Made by a program: the position numbers and the translations under genes. Shown here one piece after another: positions 44,637-53,181 of a stretch of 64,000 nt of DNA. Source of the DNA: Granulosicoccus sp045106475 (GTDB lineage Bacteria > Pseudomonadota > Gammaproteobacteria > Granulosicoccales > Granulosicoccaceae); the NCBI GenBank assembly GCA_045106475.1, contig JBGCEO010000019.1, positions 56,469-120,468 on the forward strand, written 5' to 3'. Each line of letters starts with the position of its first letter. Position 1 is the stretch's first letter. The notes beneath the pieces were generated by a model. That model saw only the letters and a program-made list of their open reading frames with translations. It did not search any database and was not told where the DNA came from.

Positions 44637-45188
44637 CTAGGGTGTTGGGTCAATCGTTACAACGTTAGAGCCGATAGTGGCAGAAGCATTCACAACGTCT
44701 TTTGGAGAAATCTCTGCGATAGCCGACCAGATGGATTGATACGGATCGCGGTAGGCTGCCGCTATCACCAGAAGTGTTTGCGACCTGGTCGCTGGCAATA
44801 CTACCGTTTTCGTTTGATCGGGTCGCAATGTGATGGTTGCCAGAGGACGCGGATCCATGATGTTGCCATCGAAGTCGAACATCTCTTCGAAGCTCTTTGT
44901 TGCTATCTCGCTTTGTGGATTAGCGAGAAACAAGCGAACTTGCACCGGAGATGGGCGGGATTGAGCATCGGGATTAAGATCTTTACTAGCCGAAAGTATT
45001 AATCTCATCTCGTAGGTTTGTGTCGGCAACACGGCATCGGTTTGACCCGCCGGAGCAGGGAGGATGCCGGTTTTTTGTAAAATGCTGCAGCCTGAGCTGA
45101 GTGTACTCAGTAAAAGAACCATGGCAAAAAGAGGCAAACGTGCACAAGCCGACCATTCTGTTCGCATTATGCGGCTTGTTCCCTGCAT
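44637..45188 (-). CDS. tssJ: TssJ: outer-membrane T6SS lipoprotein
   Basis: Lipoprotein that anchors the TssM periplasmic domain to the outer membrane. 183 residues: a signal peptide with lipobox STLSSGC, then a beta-sandwich domain with MRLILSASKDLNPDAQSRPS and VRLFLANPQSEI, the TssJ core strand pattern, and FEEMFDFDGNIM. The ATG at 45188 has GGAGA 8 bases upstream. It sits between fha and tssK. Confidence 0.92.
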   Translation of the reverse strand: MQGTSRIMRTEWSACARLPLFAMVLLLSTLSSGCSILQKTGILPAPAGQTDAVLPTQTYEMRLILSASKDLNPDAQSRPSPVQVRLFLANPQSEIATKSFEEMFDFDGNIMDPRPLATITLRPDQTKTVVLPATRSQTLLVIAAAYRDPYQSIWSAIAEISPKDVVNASATIGSNVVTIDPTP

Positions 45189-45220
45189 GGTTAAGTCTCC
45201 GTTTGGCCTGTCTTGATGAG

Positions 45221-46726
45221 TTAAAATTCGGGGCTCCTGCCCAGTTGGCGCATACGTTTTTCATACGCCTTTCTAAATTCTTTACCGAAAAGCTCGCCAA
45301 AATCATTGACGGCTTCGTCCCGTATAGCATCGTACTGTTCGCAGAACATTTCCCATAACTTTGCCTCACGAGTGATGGGAATATTTGCCGAAATTCCGCC
45401 AGATTTTTCCAGATTTTTGGCAAGTTTGTCTGGATCAAATTCTAACAACATGGATTTGACCGCTGCCTTCATGCCATCAAGCATGGCCAATTGATGCATT
45501 TTAAGATCTTCGACTGCCTCCTGAATTGCACTGTCTGCGCTCATATAGCCGGGTTCATCGTCAGATAGCAGTTTGGTCAGCGCATCTGCTGCGCTATAGG
45601 AAAATTTCAGGGGATTGTTGCCGCTTCGAGACAGGGACGTAACATCACTCTTTATGGCGTTCTTGATTTCCGCGCGTGATTGCAGCAACACCATCATGGC
45701 ATCAATAGACATGGCCAGTACTTTGCCGGTTTGTTCCAGCACCTGCGCTTCGCTATAGCGGGAGAAGTCTGCTTCTTTGAGTGTCGCGGCCCTCAGCAGG
45801 ATCTCGAGAGATCGACCTTGTTGCTGCCCGGGTGAAGAGTGAGCGGGTGCTCTGGAAGCTTGCGTGGGTAGGCTTCCAGCAGCAGGAATGTTTCCCTGCG
45901 CGGGCGGTGAACCGGGCCTGCGCTGAGGGCTAGCCTGCTTTGCATCCTGCCCTGAACTCGATCTCGAGCCTGGAGAGGAGGCGCTATCGCTATGAGATCC
46001 GGGTAGCCAGTCGAAATCATCATCTGCGGATTGTTGAGGATTCTGAACGGCCGGAGAGCTATTCTCAGACGAGGCCGGTGGATGGCTAGCATCCCAGTCG
46101 GCCCACGTATCCACAACTCCAGCAGCAGGGCTGTTGCCTGCTGATGGGCTTGCGCCTGCTGGCGTCTCATTCACGTCCCAGTCTTCGCCAAACGGATCAG
46201 AGACTTGGGACGGGGGAGTCCAATCGGGTTCATCACCCCTGAACGGGTCAAAGTCTGCCGGGGAAGATGGTGCCCCTCCGCCAGGCGTACCTGCGGCAGG
46301 CGAACCTGCGGGCGGTGTTTCACTGGATAGTGCGGCAGGTGCTCCGTCGCCAAACTGAGCAAAGGGATCGTCAGTCACCTGGTTACTGCCTGAGCTTGCC
46401 GGCTGGGTAACGGAAACTGAAAGTGTGTAGTCGCCGATAGCTAGAGAATCGCCAGCATTGATATAAGCGCTTTGACCTCTGCCGATAGGCTCTGACGCGC
46501 CGTTGATGTAAACACCATTGGCACTGGTGTCCTGAATTGAGAGCCGGTCGCCCACCAAGGTCACTACAGCATGGTTTGATGAAATATATCTACTTGCATC
46601 AGTCAATATGTAATTGCAAGAGTTAGAGCGCCCGATAATGATGGGAAACGCATCGAAACTTCTGCTGTGAGGCTCGGCAGGAGCTTGATCGCAGTATGAG
46701 CGCACAGAGAGAGTCAGTCTCATCAT
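45221..46726 (-). CDS. fha: Fha (TagH): FHA-domain T6SS scaffold
   Basis: Cytoplasmic phosphothreonine-binding protein whose phosphorylation by PpkA promotes assembly. 501 residues: an N-terminal FHA domain (about 22-105; IIIGRSNSCNYIL, SSNHAVV, SANGVYING), a long Pro/Ser/Gly/Ala-rich disordered linker (about 110-300), and a C-terminal TagH domain (about 305-490; LLRAATLKEADFSRYSEA then LLSDDEPGYMSAD and LWEMFCEQYDAIRDEAVNDF). First gene of the minus-strand T6SS operon. The linker holds several Thr residues that could be phosphorylated. Confidence 0.94.
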   Translation of the reverse strand: MMRLTLSVRSYCDQAPAEPHSRSFDAFPIIIGRSNSCNYILTDASRYISSNHAVVTLVGDRLSIQDTSANGVYINGASEPIGRGQSAYINAGDSLAIGDYTLSVSVTQPASSGSNQVTDDPFAQFGDGAPAALSSETPPAGSPAAGTPGGGAPSSPADFDPFRGDEPDWTPPSQVSDPFGEDWDVNETPAGASPSAGNSPAAGVVDTWADWDASHPPASSENSSPAVQNPQQSADDDFDWLPGSHSDSASSPGSRSSSGQDAKQASPQRRPGSPPAQGNIPAAGSLPTQASRAPAHSSPGQQQGRSLEILLRAATLKEADFSRYSEAQVLEQTGKVLAMSIDAMMVLLQSRAEIKNAIKSDVTSLSRSGNNPLKFSYSAADALTKLLSDDEPGYMSADSAIQEAVEDLKMHQLAMLDGMKAAVKSMLLEFDPDKLAKNLEKSGGISANIPITREAKLWEMFCEQYDAIRDEAVNDFGELFGKEFRKAYEKRMRQLGRSPEF

Positions 46727-47184
46727 CTACTCTCTAAACAGCCACTTCATAGGGTGATACTCGATAATTCACGCTCTAACATTCTCCAGTGCCAATATGC
46801 CTGATAGGTAACTGGCCCGGGTTCGCAACTTCAAGTGCGTTTTGCCTTGATCTTAGGATGAGTGAACTCCAGTTACAGTGCATTGAGTCTTAATAAAGTG
46901 TATTCAATAAAAAGAAATACTTGAAACTGTATCGGATGCCGTTTTTGTTGTTCACTCAAACAATCTTACCGCCATTCCAGGACTGGATAGAAAAAAGTAC
47001 CGTTTGGAGGGCGGCAAAACAAAAAACGCATTGGCTAACAACAACCCAAAAGGATAGCCGCAATCCCATCAAAAAGTCGCCTGTGTCAAATTCCTATCAT
47101 GGCGTTGAACCTCTCCAGACTGTATTCTGTGTAAATCACCAATAACGTATTGATTTGGTGAGACTGTTCAGGAGATAAGTGTAA
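46727..47184. promoter_or_regulatory. Divergent T6SS promoter region
   Basis: A 458-base gene-free stretch between the divergent fha and tssA starts; promoters for both arms of the T6SS should lie here. It is AT-rich between about 46870 and 47090. No clear sigma-70 or sigma-54 promoter was recognised. An AGGAGA ribosome binding site at 47170-47175 precedes tssA. A 74-codon frame at 46921-47145 shows no family features and is not called. Confidence 0.6.
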
Positions 47185-48621
47185 ATGGAAGATTTTGAGA
47201 GTCTGCCGGAATTTCAGGCGCTCATTGTCGCGGCGGCCGGTAAGCCGGAGCGCAGTATGGGCGATTCTGTCATACCGGCAGAGCCCCCGCAGTGGGGAGA
47301 CGTCCGTCGCCTTGCCCAAGATCTCGCTAAAAATGCATCAGATCAACTGGCGCTGCATATTTACCTGATTCAGGCAGAAACCAACGTGGCAGGGTTTGTC
47401 GGGTTTCAAGATTCTCTGCAGGCGCTTCATCAGCTCCTTGAAACCAGCTGGGATTCTATGTACCCGGCGCCGGATCTGGATGATCCGGATGATATGTACT
47501 ACGAGCGTGTCAATTTGTTGCATGAGCTCTCCGATCAGCCGGCATTTTTAGAGTCTGTGCATCGACTCCCACTGGTTGATGTGCGTGGAATAGGTGCATT
47601 TTCAGCCCGTGATATTGATATTTGTGCAGGTACAGTCACTGGAAGTGAAGAAGATCAGACTCGCTGTCAGGATGGATTGATCAGGGGCGCCTTTGCTGAA
47701 ACGGATGTAGAGCAGTTGCAGGTGTTGGCCGATGCTCTAGCGGCTGTTTGTGATTCCTGCAAATCTATCGAAGCTCTGTTTGTTGAAAAGTCCGGGCAGA
47801 GTGGCGCTCTTTCATTGCAACGATTGTTTGATCGTGTCTCTGGATGCCGCGCGCGATTCCATGAGTACGCTGACGATTATCTGGCAGTTCAACCCGAACC
47901 TGCTGCTGAAGAAACTCAAGCAGATCCAGAAGCTGGAACCTCCGGCACAGCAGCCAGTCAGTCGATGCCTGCCAGAACCAGCTCACTAAGCAATCGTTCG
48001 ATGGTTCGCGCAGCTTTCGACAGCATTTTGCTGTATTACCAGGAAAACGAACCCTCCAGTCCTGTTCGCATATTTGCACACCGTGCAAGAGAGTTTGTAG
48101 ACAAGTCCTTTTTTGATATTTTGCAGGAACTGGCACCGGCTCAAAGAGACAATCTTCCAGCATTGCTTGAGCAACTGGAAAGGCAGCCAATGGCCTTCTT
48201 GTTCAGCGACAGTTATTACCGTTTTTTGTCGGGCGAAACACTGCCTACACTAGACCCCTCCGCAGTATCCACAGCAGGGGTGGAGTTTGTTGCGCCCGAG
48301 CCAAGCAGTGATTCAGAACCAGATACAGAGTTGGATTCAGAAGCAGATACTGAGCAGGAAATCGATGTTTCGCCGGCTGCATCAGAGCCTGCTGTGGATC
48401 AAGCTTTGGGTAATAGTCACATGGGCTCGGTGATTAGTTCACGTGAACAAGTGCTGGAAATACTGCAGGATATTGAGACATATTTCGTAGTCCAGGAACC
48501 CGCTAGTCCAATTCCTTTAATGGTGGGTGAGATTAGAAAGTTGGTTTCTAAACGCTTTGTCGAGTTGGTTGCAGAATTTGGTCGTACGGTGCCTAAGCCG
48601 CCAACCGAATCAAGCGAATGA
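47185..48621 (+). CDS. tssA: TssA (ImpA-type): T6SS sheath-assembly cap, with doubled C-terminal signature
   Basis: Primes and caps sheath-tube polymerisation. 478 residues. The ImpA N-terminal domain is at about 20-130 (WGDVRRLAQDLAKNASDQLA, LLETSWDSMYPAPDLDDPDD). Unusually, the C-terminal family signature occurs twice: YYQENEPSSPVRIFAHRARE at about 284-303 and YFVVQEPASPIPLMVGEIRK at about 433-452, separated by an acidic Ser/Asp/Glu-rich linker (about 366-415). The second copy is more divergent and ends the protein. First gene of the plus-strand arm. Confidence 0.92.
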   Translation: MEDFESLPEFQALIVAAAGKPERSMGDSVIPAEPPQWGDVRRLAQDLAKNASDQLALHIYLIQAETNVAGFVGFQDSLQALHQLLETSWDSMYPAPDLDDPDDMYYERVNLLHELSDQPAFLESVHRLPLVDVRGIGAFSARDIDICAGTVTGSEEDQTRCQDGLIRGAFAETDVEQLQVLADALAAVCDSCKSIEALFVEKSGQSGALSLQRLFDRVSGCRARFHEYADDYLAVQPEPAAEETQADPEAGTSGTAASQSMPARTSSLSNRSMVRAAFDSILLYYQENEPSSPVRIFAHRAREFVDKSFFDILQELAPAQRDNLPALLEQLERQPMAFLFSDSYYRFLSGETLPTLDPSAVSTAGVEFVAPEPSSDSEPDTELDSEADTEQEIDVSPAASEPAVDQALGNSHMGSVISSREQVLEILQDIETYFVVQEPASPIPLMVGEIRKLVSKRFVELVAEFGRTVPKPPTESSE

Positions 48622-48751
48622 TCCGCTCAAAGATAATTAGGTACATAGTTAATACAAAGACTGGAGTTGTCATTTTAATCAATGGTCTGATCAGCTAACT
48701 ACTAGCAATCAGTCGCATTCCACTTTTATACAACACATAACGGAGAGATTC

Positions 48752-49267
48752 ATGGCCAGTGGTCAGAAATTTATTGCACGCAATCGTGCGCCCCGGGTAC
48801 AGATCGACTATGACGTTGAATTGTACGGAGCCGAAAAGAAAGTTCAATTGCCTTTTGTTATGGGTGTCATGTCTGACCTATCCGGCAATGCGGGTGATGA
48901 AAAAGCGAGCATGGACGATCGCAAATTCTCTGAGATTGATGTCGACAATTTCGACGACTATCTAAAATCAACCAAACCCAAGGTATCGTTGAGTGTACCC
49001 AACACTTTGACCGGTGAGGGTGAGATGAGTGTTGAACTCTCTTTCGACAGTATGGATGATTTCAGCCCCGCAGCGATTGCCGGGAAAGTGGATTCGTTGA
49101 GTAAATTACTTAATGCACGTAATGAATTGTCGAACCTGAAAACTTATATGGATGGTAAAGCGGGAGCTGAAGATCTTATCCAGAACCTGTTGGCAGATCC
49201 TGAACTTATGGCAAGTCTTGCAGCGGCGCCAAAGCCGGAAGACGACGCTGACGAAGAAGCATCCTGA
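48752..49267 (+). CDS. tssB: TssB: small contractile sheath subunit
   Basis: Forms the contractile sheath with TssC. 171 residues. Family features are RAPRVQIDYDVELYGAEKKV, LPFVMGVMSDLSGN, the RKFSEIDVDNFDDYLKSTKP core, and a C-terminal acidic tail after LLADPELMASLAAAP. CGGAGAG 8 bases before the ATG is a good ribosome binding site. The gene lies 130 bases after tssA and 13 bases before tssC. Confidence 0.96.
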   Translation: MASGQKFIARNRAPRVQIDYDVELYGAEKKVQLPFVMGVMSDLSGNAGDEKASMDDRKFSEIDVDNFDDYLKSTKPKVSLSVPNTLTGEGEMSVELSFDSMDDFSPAAIAGKVDSLSKLLNARNELSNLKTYMDGKAGAEDLIQNLLADPELMASLAAAPKPEDDADEEAS

Positions 49268-49280
49268 GGAGTAGATAGAT

Positions 49281-50768
49281 ATGGCTGACAAAGAAGCAGA
49301 AGTAGCAGGTGCCGAAGGTGCAGTAGAGGAAAGTGACGACTTTTCCTCGTTACTTGAAAAGAATTTCAAGCCGCGGAGCCCGGAGGCGAGTTCGGCGGTA
49401 TCCAGTGCGGTTAATACTCTGGCGCAGCAAGCGCTGGCTGATACTGCACTGATCTCGGATGACGCTCGCTCCACGATTGAATCAATCATTGCGCAGATTG
49501 ACCAGAAGCTTACCGAACAGGTAAACCTGATCATGCATCACGAAGAGTTCACCAAGCTCGAAGGTGCTTGGCGTGGTCTTCATCATTTGGTCAACAATAC
49601 AGAGACCGATGAGATGTTAAAAATCCGCGTGATGAACGTGGAGAAAAAGGAGCTGGGCAAGACGTTCAAGAAATTCAAAGGTGTGTCCTGGGATCAAAGC
49701 CCACTTTTCAAGAAAATATATGGTGCAGAATACGATCAGCTGGGCGGGGAGCCTTATGGATGTCTGGTAGGTGACTATCATTTTGATCACAGCGCTCCGG
49801 ATGTTGAAATTCTCAATGGCATGAAGCAAGTGTCAGCCGCTGCACACGCACCGTTTTTAACGGGTGCAGATCCTTCGGTGCTGCAAATGGAGTCCTGGGA
49901 TGAGTTGTCTAATCCGCGAGACCTGACCAAGATCATGGGTACTCCCGAATACGCTGCATGGAACTCTATGCGTGATTCTGATGATGCTAAATATCTGGGT
50001 TTGTGTATGCCGCGTTTTCTTTCACGAGTTCCTTATGGTGCTAACACAGACCCTGTGGAAGAGTTCGACTTCGAGGAAGATACATCGGCAGGCAGTGATA
50101 ATTATGTCTGGGCTAATTCTGCCTATGCCATGGCAGTAAACGTTAATCGTTCTTTCAAGGAATACGGCTGGTGCTCGCGTATTCGAGGTGTCGAGTCCGG
50201 TGGTGCCGTTGAGGGCTTGCCCGTGCATACATTCCCTTCAGACGACGGTGGTGTAGACATGCAATGCCCAACAGAAGTGTCTATCGGTGATCGCCGCGAG
50301 GCTGAACTTGCCAAGAATGGTTTCATGCCACTGCTGCATCGTAAAAACACCGATACTGCAGCCTTTATTGGTGCGCAGTCACTACAGCGACCTGCCGAAT
50401 ACGAAGATCCGGATGCCACTGCCAATGCCAATCTGGCTGCACGGCTCCCCTATCTGTTTGCAACCTGCCGCTTTGCACATTACTTGAAGTGTATGGTGCG
50501 TGACAAAGTGGGCTCATTCAAAGAGCGTGAAGACATGCAACTCTTCCTGCAAAATTGGATTACCCAATATGTTGACGGCGATCCTGCAAATTCAGGTGAG
50601 ATTACTAAAGCCAAGAAACCACTGGCTGCTGCCGAGGTTGTGGTTGAAGAGGTAGAGGGTAATCCCGGTTATTACACCTCCAAGTTTTTCTTACGCCCTC
50701 ATTATCAATTAGAGGGTCTTTCAGTCTCGTTAAGGCTTGTGTCAAAACTGCCTTCGGCCAAGGGGTGA
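49281..50768 (+). CDS. tssC: TssC: large contractile sheath subunit
   Basis: Forms the sheath wall with TssB; its N-terminal helix is the usual ClpV recognition element. 495 residues. Signatures are LEGAWRGLHHLVNNTETDEM, GEPYGCLVGDYHFDHSAPDV, LGLCMPRFLSRVPYG, and the C-terminal FFLRPHYQLEGLSVSLRLVS ending KLPSAKG. A decayed copy of this last segment lies downstream between the two hcp genes. Confidence 0.96.
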   Translation: MADKEAEVAGAEGAVEESDDFSSLLEKNFKPRSPEASSAVSSAVNTLAQQALADTALISDDARSTIESIIAQIDQKLTEQVNLIMHHEEFTKLEGAWRGLHHLVNNTETDEMLKIRVMNVEKKELGKTFKKFKGVSWDQSPLFKKIYGAEYDQLGGEPYGCLVGDYHFDHSAPDVEILNGMKQVSAAAHAPFLTGADPSVLQMESWDELSNPRDLTKIMGTPEYAAWNSMRDSDDAKYLGLCMPRFLSRVPYGANTDPVEEFDFEEDTSAGSDNYVWANSAYAMAVNVNRSFKEYGWCSRIRGVESGGAVEGLPVHTFPSDDGGVDMQCPTEVSIGDRREAELAKNGFMPLLHRKNTDTAAFIGAQSLQRPAEYEDPDATANANLAARLPYLFATCRFAHYLKCMVRDKVGSFKEREDMQLFLQNWITQYVDGDPANSGEITKAKKPLAAAEVVVEEVEGNPGYYTSKFFLRPHYQLEGLSVSLRLVSKLPSAKG

Positions 50769-50905
50769 TTATTCACCGATTTTTAGTAGCTTAGTTAATA
50801 CAGAAAAAAACCGTTCGGTCGTAATCTAGTACCAACAGCAAGGCAAGCACGAATAACTTTTTTACTTAAATCGAACGACACTTAAATAGCAAAAGGAGAA
50901 TTAAA

Positions 50906-51391
50906 ATGGCTGTTGACATGTTTTTGAAACTGGATGGCATAGAGGGCGAAGCGCAAGACGATAGCCACAAGAAAGAAATCGATATTCTTGCCTGGAGCTG
51001 GGGTGCCTCACAAAGTGGAACCACGCACATGGGTGCAGGCGGTGGTGGCGGCAAGGCTAACATCCAGGATATCTCGTTTACCCACTATGTTGATTCAGCG
51101 AGTCATTTGCTACTTCAGCGGGTGTTTGATGGCAAGCACATTAAAGAAGGCAAGCTGGTGGTGCGTAAAGCCGGTGGAACCCCACTTGAATACATCACCA
51201 TTGATATGAAAGACATCATGGTGACAGCAGTAAGCGTCGGAGGTTCAGGTGGAGAAGATCGCCTCACCGAAAACGTAACGCTAAACTTCTCTATAGTAGA
51301 TTTTACCTACAAGCCGCAAAAGGCAGATGGTTCTGCTGAAGCGGACAAGAAGGCAGGTTGGGATATCGCAGAGAACAAGACAACGGTATAA
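50906..51391 (+). CDS. hcp: Hcp (TssD), copy 1: T6SS inner-tube protein
   Basis: Hexameric ring protein that stacks into the inner tube and can carry effectors. 161 residues, with MAVDMFLKLDGI at the start, IDILAWSWGASQSGTTH, the DISFTHYVDSASHLLLQR strand region and LNFSIVDFTYKPQK near the end. No C-terminal toxin extension. AAAAGGAG lies 9 bases before the ATG. It differs from copy 2 at 5 of 161 positions (13, 19 and three near 130-144). A strong terminator follows, consistent with a high-abundance separate transcript. Confidence 0.97.
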   Translation: MAVDMFLKLDGIEGEAQDDSHKKEIDILAWSWGASQSGTTHMGAGGGGGKANIQDISFTHYVDSASHLLLQRVFDGKHIKEGKLVVRKAGGTPLEYITIDMKDIMVTAVSVGGSGGEDRLTENVTLNFSIVDFTYKPQKADGSAEADKKAGWDIAENKTTV

Positions 51392-51410
51392 ACCTCAGCT
51401 GTCAAGTAAG

Positions 51411-51459
51411 GCCAACAGTTTCGGCTCCGAGTTATCGGGGCCGAAACTGTTGGCGTTTT
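51411..51459 (+). terminator. Strong intrinsic terminator after hcp copy 1
   Basis: A 20-bp stem: outer GCCAACAGTTTCGG (51411-51424) pairs perfectly with CCGAAACTGTTGGC (51441-51454), and six inner pairs close a GTTA tetraloop. GTTTTGGGTTTTT follows, a U-rich run on the plus strand. It lies 19 bases after the hcp stop. Confidence 0.9.
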
Positions 51460-51538
51460 GGGTTTTTGGGTTTCAGTCTGTCGAGCAGTGGTGCACATGA
51501 ATGTGAGTATGTTTTCTTCATATCGGTTCAGCACTATT

Positions 51539-51622
51539 TGCAAGATCTTTCTTAAATTAAATGACACAAGAGATTTTGTAGCATCGACAAGATTTTTATT
51601 AAAACTGCCTTCAACCAAGGGT
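51539..51622 (+). pseudogene. Decayed 3' remnant of tssC between the two hcp genes
   Basis: Read in frame, this stretch gives CKIFLKLNDTRDF then KLPSTKG, a degenerate copy of the tssC C-terminus (SKFFLRPHYQLEG to KLPSAKG). One base is missing from the G run before the former stop (AAGGGTGATT versus AAGGGGTGATT in tssC), so the stop is out of frame. It is the left flank of duplication copy B and has no start or function. Confidence 0.8.
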
Positions 51623-51763
51623 GATTATTCACCGCTAATTAGTAGTATTAGTTAATACAGAGATTTATCGTTTGGCCGTAAATTAGTTCCAAGAGTAAGG
51701 CAATCACAAAGCAATTGACTTACACGATTCGAACGATACTCAATTAACAAACGGAGAATTAAA

Positions 51764-52249
51764 ATGGCTGTTGACATGTTTTTGAAACTGGATGGCATTG
51801 ACGGTGAAGCGCAAGACGAAAGTCATAAAAAGGAAATCGATATTCTTGCCTGGAGTTGGGGTGCCTCACAAAGTGGAACCACGCACATGGGTGCAGGTGG
51901 TGGTGGTGGCAAGGCTAACATCCAGGATATCTCGTTTACCCACTATGTTGATTCAGCGAGCCATTTGCTACTTCAGCGGGTGTTTGATGGCAAGCACATT
52001 AAAGAAGGCAAGCTGGTGGTGCGTAAAGCAGGTGGAACCCCACTTGAATACATCACCATCGATATGAAAGACATCATGGTGACAGCAGTAAGCGTCGGAG
52101 GTTCTGGTGGAGAAGATCGCCTCACCGAAAATGTAACGCTGAACTTCTCTGTGGTGGACTACACATACAAGCCACAAAAGGAAGATGGTTCTGCCGAAGC
52201 GGACAAGAAGGCAGGTTGGGATATCGCAGAAAACAAGACAACGGTATAG
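51764..52249 (+). CDS. hcp: Hcp (TssD), copy 2: T6SS inner-tube protein
   Basis: Near-identical paralogue of the upstream hcp: 161 residues with Asp13, Glu19, and the substitutions Ile to Val, Phe to Tyr and Ala to Glu near residues 130-144, all conservative or surface-type. The leader repeats GGAGAATTAAA before the ATG. Because changes are few and mild, both copies are probably functional tube subunits. It is followed by a weaker hairpin and then tagJ, so it may be the copy cotranscribed with the baseplate genes. Confidence 0.97.
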   Translation: MAVDMFLKLDGIDGEAQDESHKKEIDILAWSWGASQSGTTHMGAGGGGGKANIQDISFTHYVDSASHLLLQRVFDGKHIKEGKLVVRKAGGTPLEYITIDMKDIMVTAVSVGGSGGEDRLTENVTLNFSVVDYTYKPQKEDGSAEADKKAGWDIAENKTTV

Positions 52250-52267
52250 AACATATCTGCCAGCTAA

Positions 52268-52315
52268 AGCCATTGGTCTCGGCTCTGTACAATCAGAGTG
52301 GCGAGGCCATTGGCT
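52268..52315 (+). terminator. Weak, imperfect hairpin after hcp copy 2
   Basis: Homologous in position and sequence to the terminator after copy 1, but the stem is interrupted: AGCCA/TGGCT, CTCG/CGAG and CTCTG/CAGAG pair with mismatches between, and there is no U-rich run. Probably allows read-through into tagJ-tssEFG. Confidence 0.5.
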
Positions 52316-52347
52316 GTGTTGGCTGTTGACTATAAGAGAGAATAATC

Positions 52348-53172
52348 GTGAAGGCCGAAGAGAGTATAAAAGCAGGAGACTTAGATGCAGCGCTTAGCGA
52401 ATTGCAAAGTGCCGTGCGAGATAACCCGGCAAAACCTGAATACAGAACTTTCTTGTTTCAGTTGATGTGCGTAATGGGGCGCTGGGATCGAGCCTTGACG
52501 CAGCTTAATGTGGTCGCCGATATGGATAGCAGTACGCTTCTGATGGCGCAAACGTATCGAGAACTCCTTTTGTGCGAAGCTTTTCGCGCAGAAGTTTTCA
52601 TGGGTAAGCGTGTGCCTCTATTGTTCGGTGAGCCGAATTCATGGCTCGGTAATTTGATGCAGGCTCTGGAGCCGTCGTCACAGGGTCGGGGTAGTGATGC
52701 CAATCAAATCGTCATGGCTGCGATGGATCAGGTCAATGCGCGGGCCGGAACTATAGATGGTCAGCCATTCGGTTGGTTGAGTGATGCAGATATGCGGCTT
52801 GGTCCAGTGTTTGAAATTATTCTTAACGGCAAATATTATTGGGTGCCGATGGACGCTGTCGCAGAAATATCTTTTTCTGAACCTGAAGATTTAAGAGATC
52901 TGGTGTGGATACCTGTACAGGTTCGTTGGGTCAACGAGGGTAATTCGATCGGGTTTATGCCCGTGCGATATCCAGGTGAAGCAACCATAACCGACCCGCA
53001 AAGTGCACTGGCCCGAAAAACTGACTGGACGGATGTTGGTGATGATTTCTACACAGGATCCGGTCAGAGAATGCTGACAACCGATACAGGTGACTTCTCT
53101 TTGCTGCAAACACGAAAAATTGTATTTGAAGCTGCTGCCGGTTTAGATGATTCTGCAACAGGTGTTGTTTAG
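52348..53172 (+). CDS. tagJ: TagJ (ImpE/SciE family): T6SS sheath-associated accessory protein
   Basis: Accessory protein that in the P. aeruginosa H1 system binds the N-terminal helix of TssB and links it to ClpV-mediated sheath recycling. 274 residues. A TPR-like N-terminus, AGDLDAALSELQSAVRDNPA then RTFLFQLMCVMGRWDRAL, is the ImpE family hallmark; mid-protein FGWLSDADMRLGPVFEIILN and YYWVPMDAVAEI are also conserved. The start is GTG 52348 with AGAGAG upstream. Its presence groups this system with H1-like T6SS loci. Confidence 0.93.
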   Translation: MKAEESIKAGDLDAALSELQSAVRDNPAKPEYRTFLFQLMCVMGRWDRALTQLNVVADMDSSTLLMAQTYRELLLCEAFRAEVFMGKRVPLLFGEPNSWLGNLMQALEPSSQGRGSDANQIVMAAMDQVNARAGTIDGQPFGWLSDADMRLGPVFEIILNGKYYWVPMDAVAEISFSEPEDLRDLVWIPVQVRWVNEGNSIGFMPVRYPGEATITDPQSALARKTDWTDVGDDFYTGSGQRMLTTDTGDFSLLQTRKIVFEAAAGLDDSATGVV

Positions 53173-53181
53173 TCTTTTATC

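Larger units (their letters stand above)
50681..51465 (+). repeat. Tandem duplication, copy A (tssC tail, hcp, terminator)
   Basis: The unit runs from the tssC 3' end through the upstream region, the first hcp and its hairpin. It matches 51541-52325 with a constant offset of about 858 bases: tssC-tail AAAACTG at 50744 versus 51601, and hcp ATG at 50906 versus 51764. Coding sequence is highly conserved; flanks have drifted. Boundaries are approximate. Confidence 0.85.
51541..52325 (+). repeat. Tandem duplication, copy B (tssC remnant, hcp, weak hairpin)
   Basis: The second copy of the roughly 0.86-kb unit described for 50681-51465. It contains the tssC remnant, a related upstream region (GTGATTATTCACCG shared with copy A), the second hcp and a decayed form of the terminator hairpin. 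Confidence 0.85.

Noticed and set aside
46813..46829. Sigma-54-like element in the fha/tssA intergenic region (TGGCCCGGGTTCGCAAC)
   Set aside because: The GG-GC spacing is one base short, which is normally not tolerated; treated as chance.
46921..47145. 74-codon plus-strand frame in the T6SS divergent region
   Set aside because: No ribosome binding site, no family resemblance, and basic low-information composition; more likely promoter DNA.
51458..51655. 65-codon frame between the hcp genes as a real gene
   Set aside because: Its second half is the decayed tssC tail and its first half is terminator-derived; it has no start signal.
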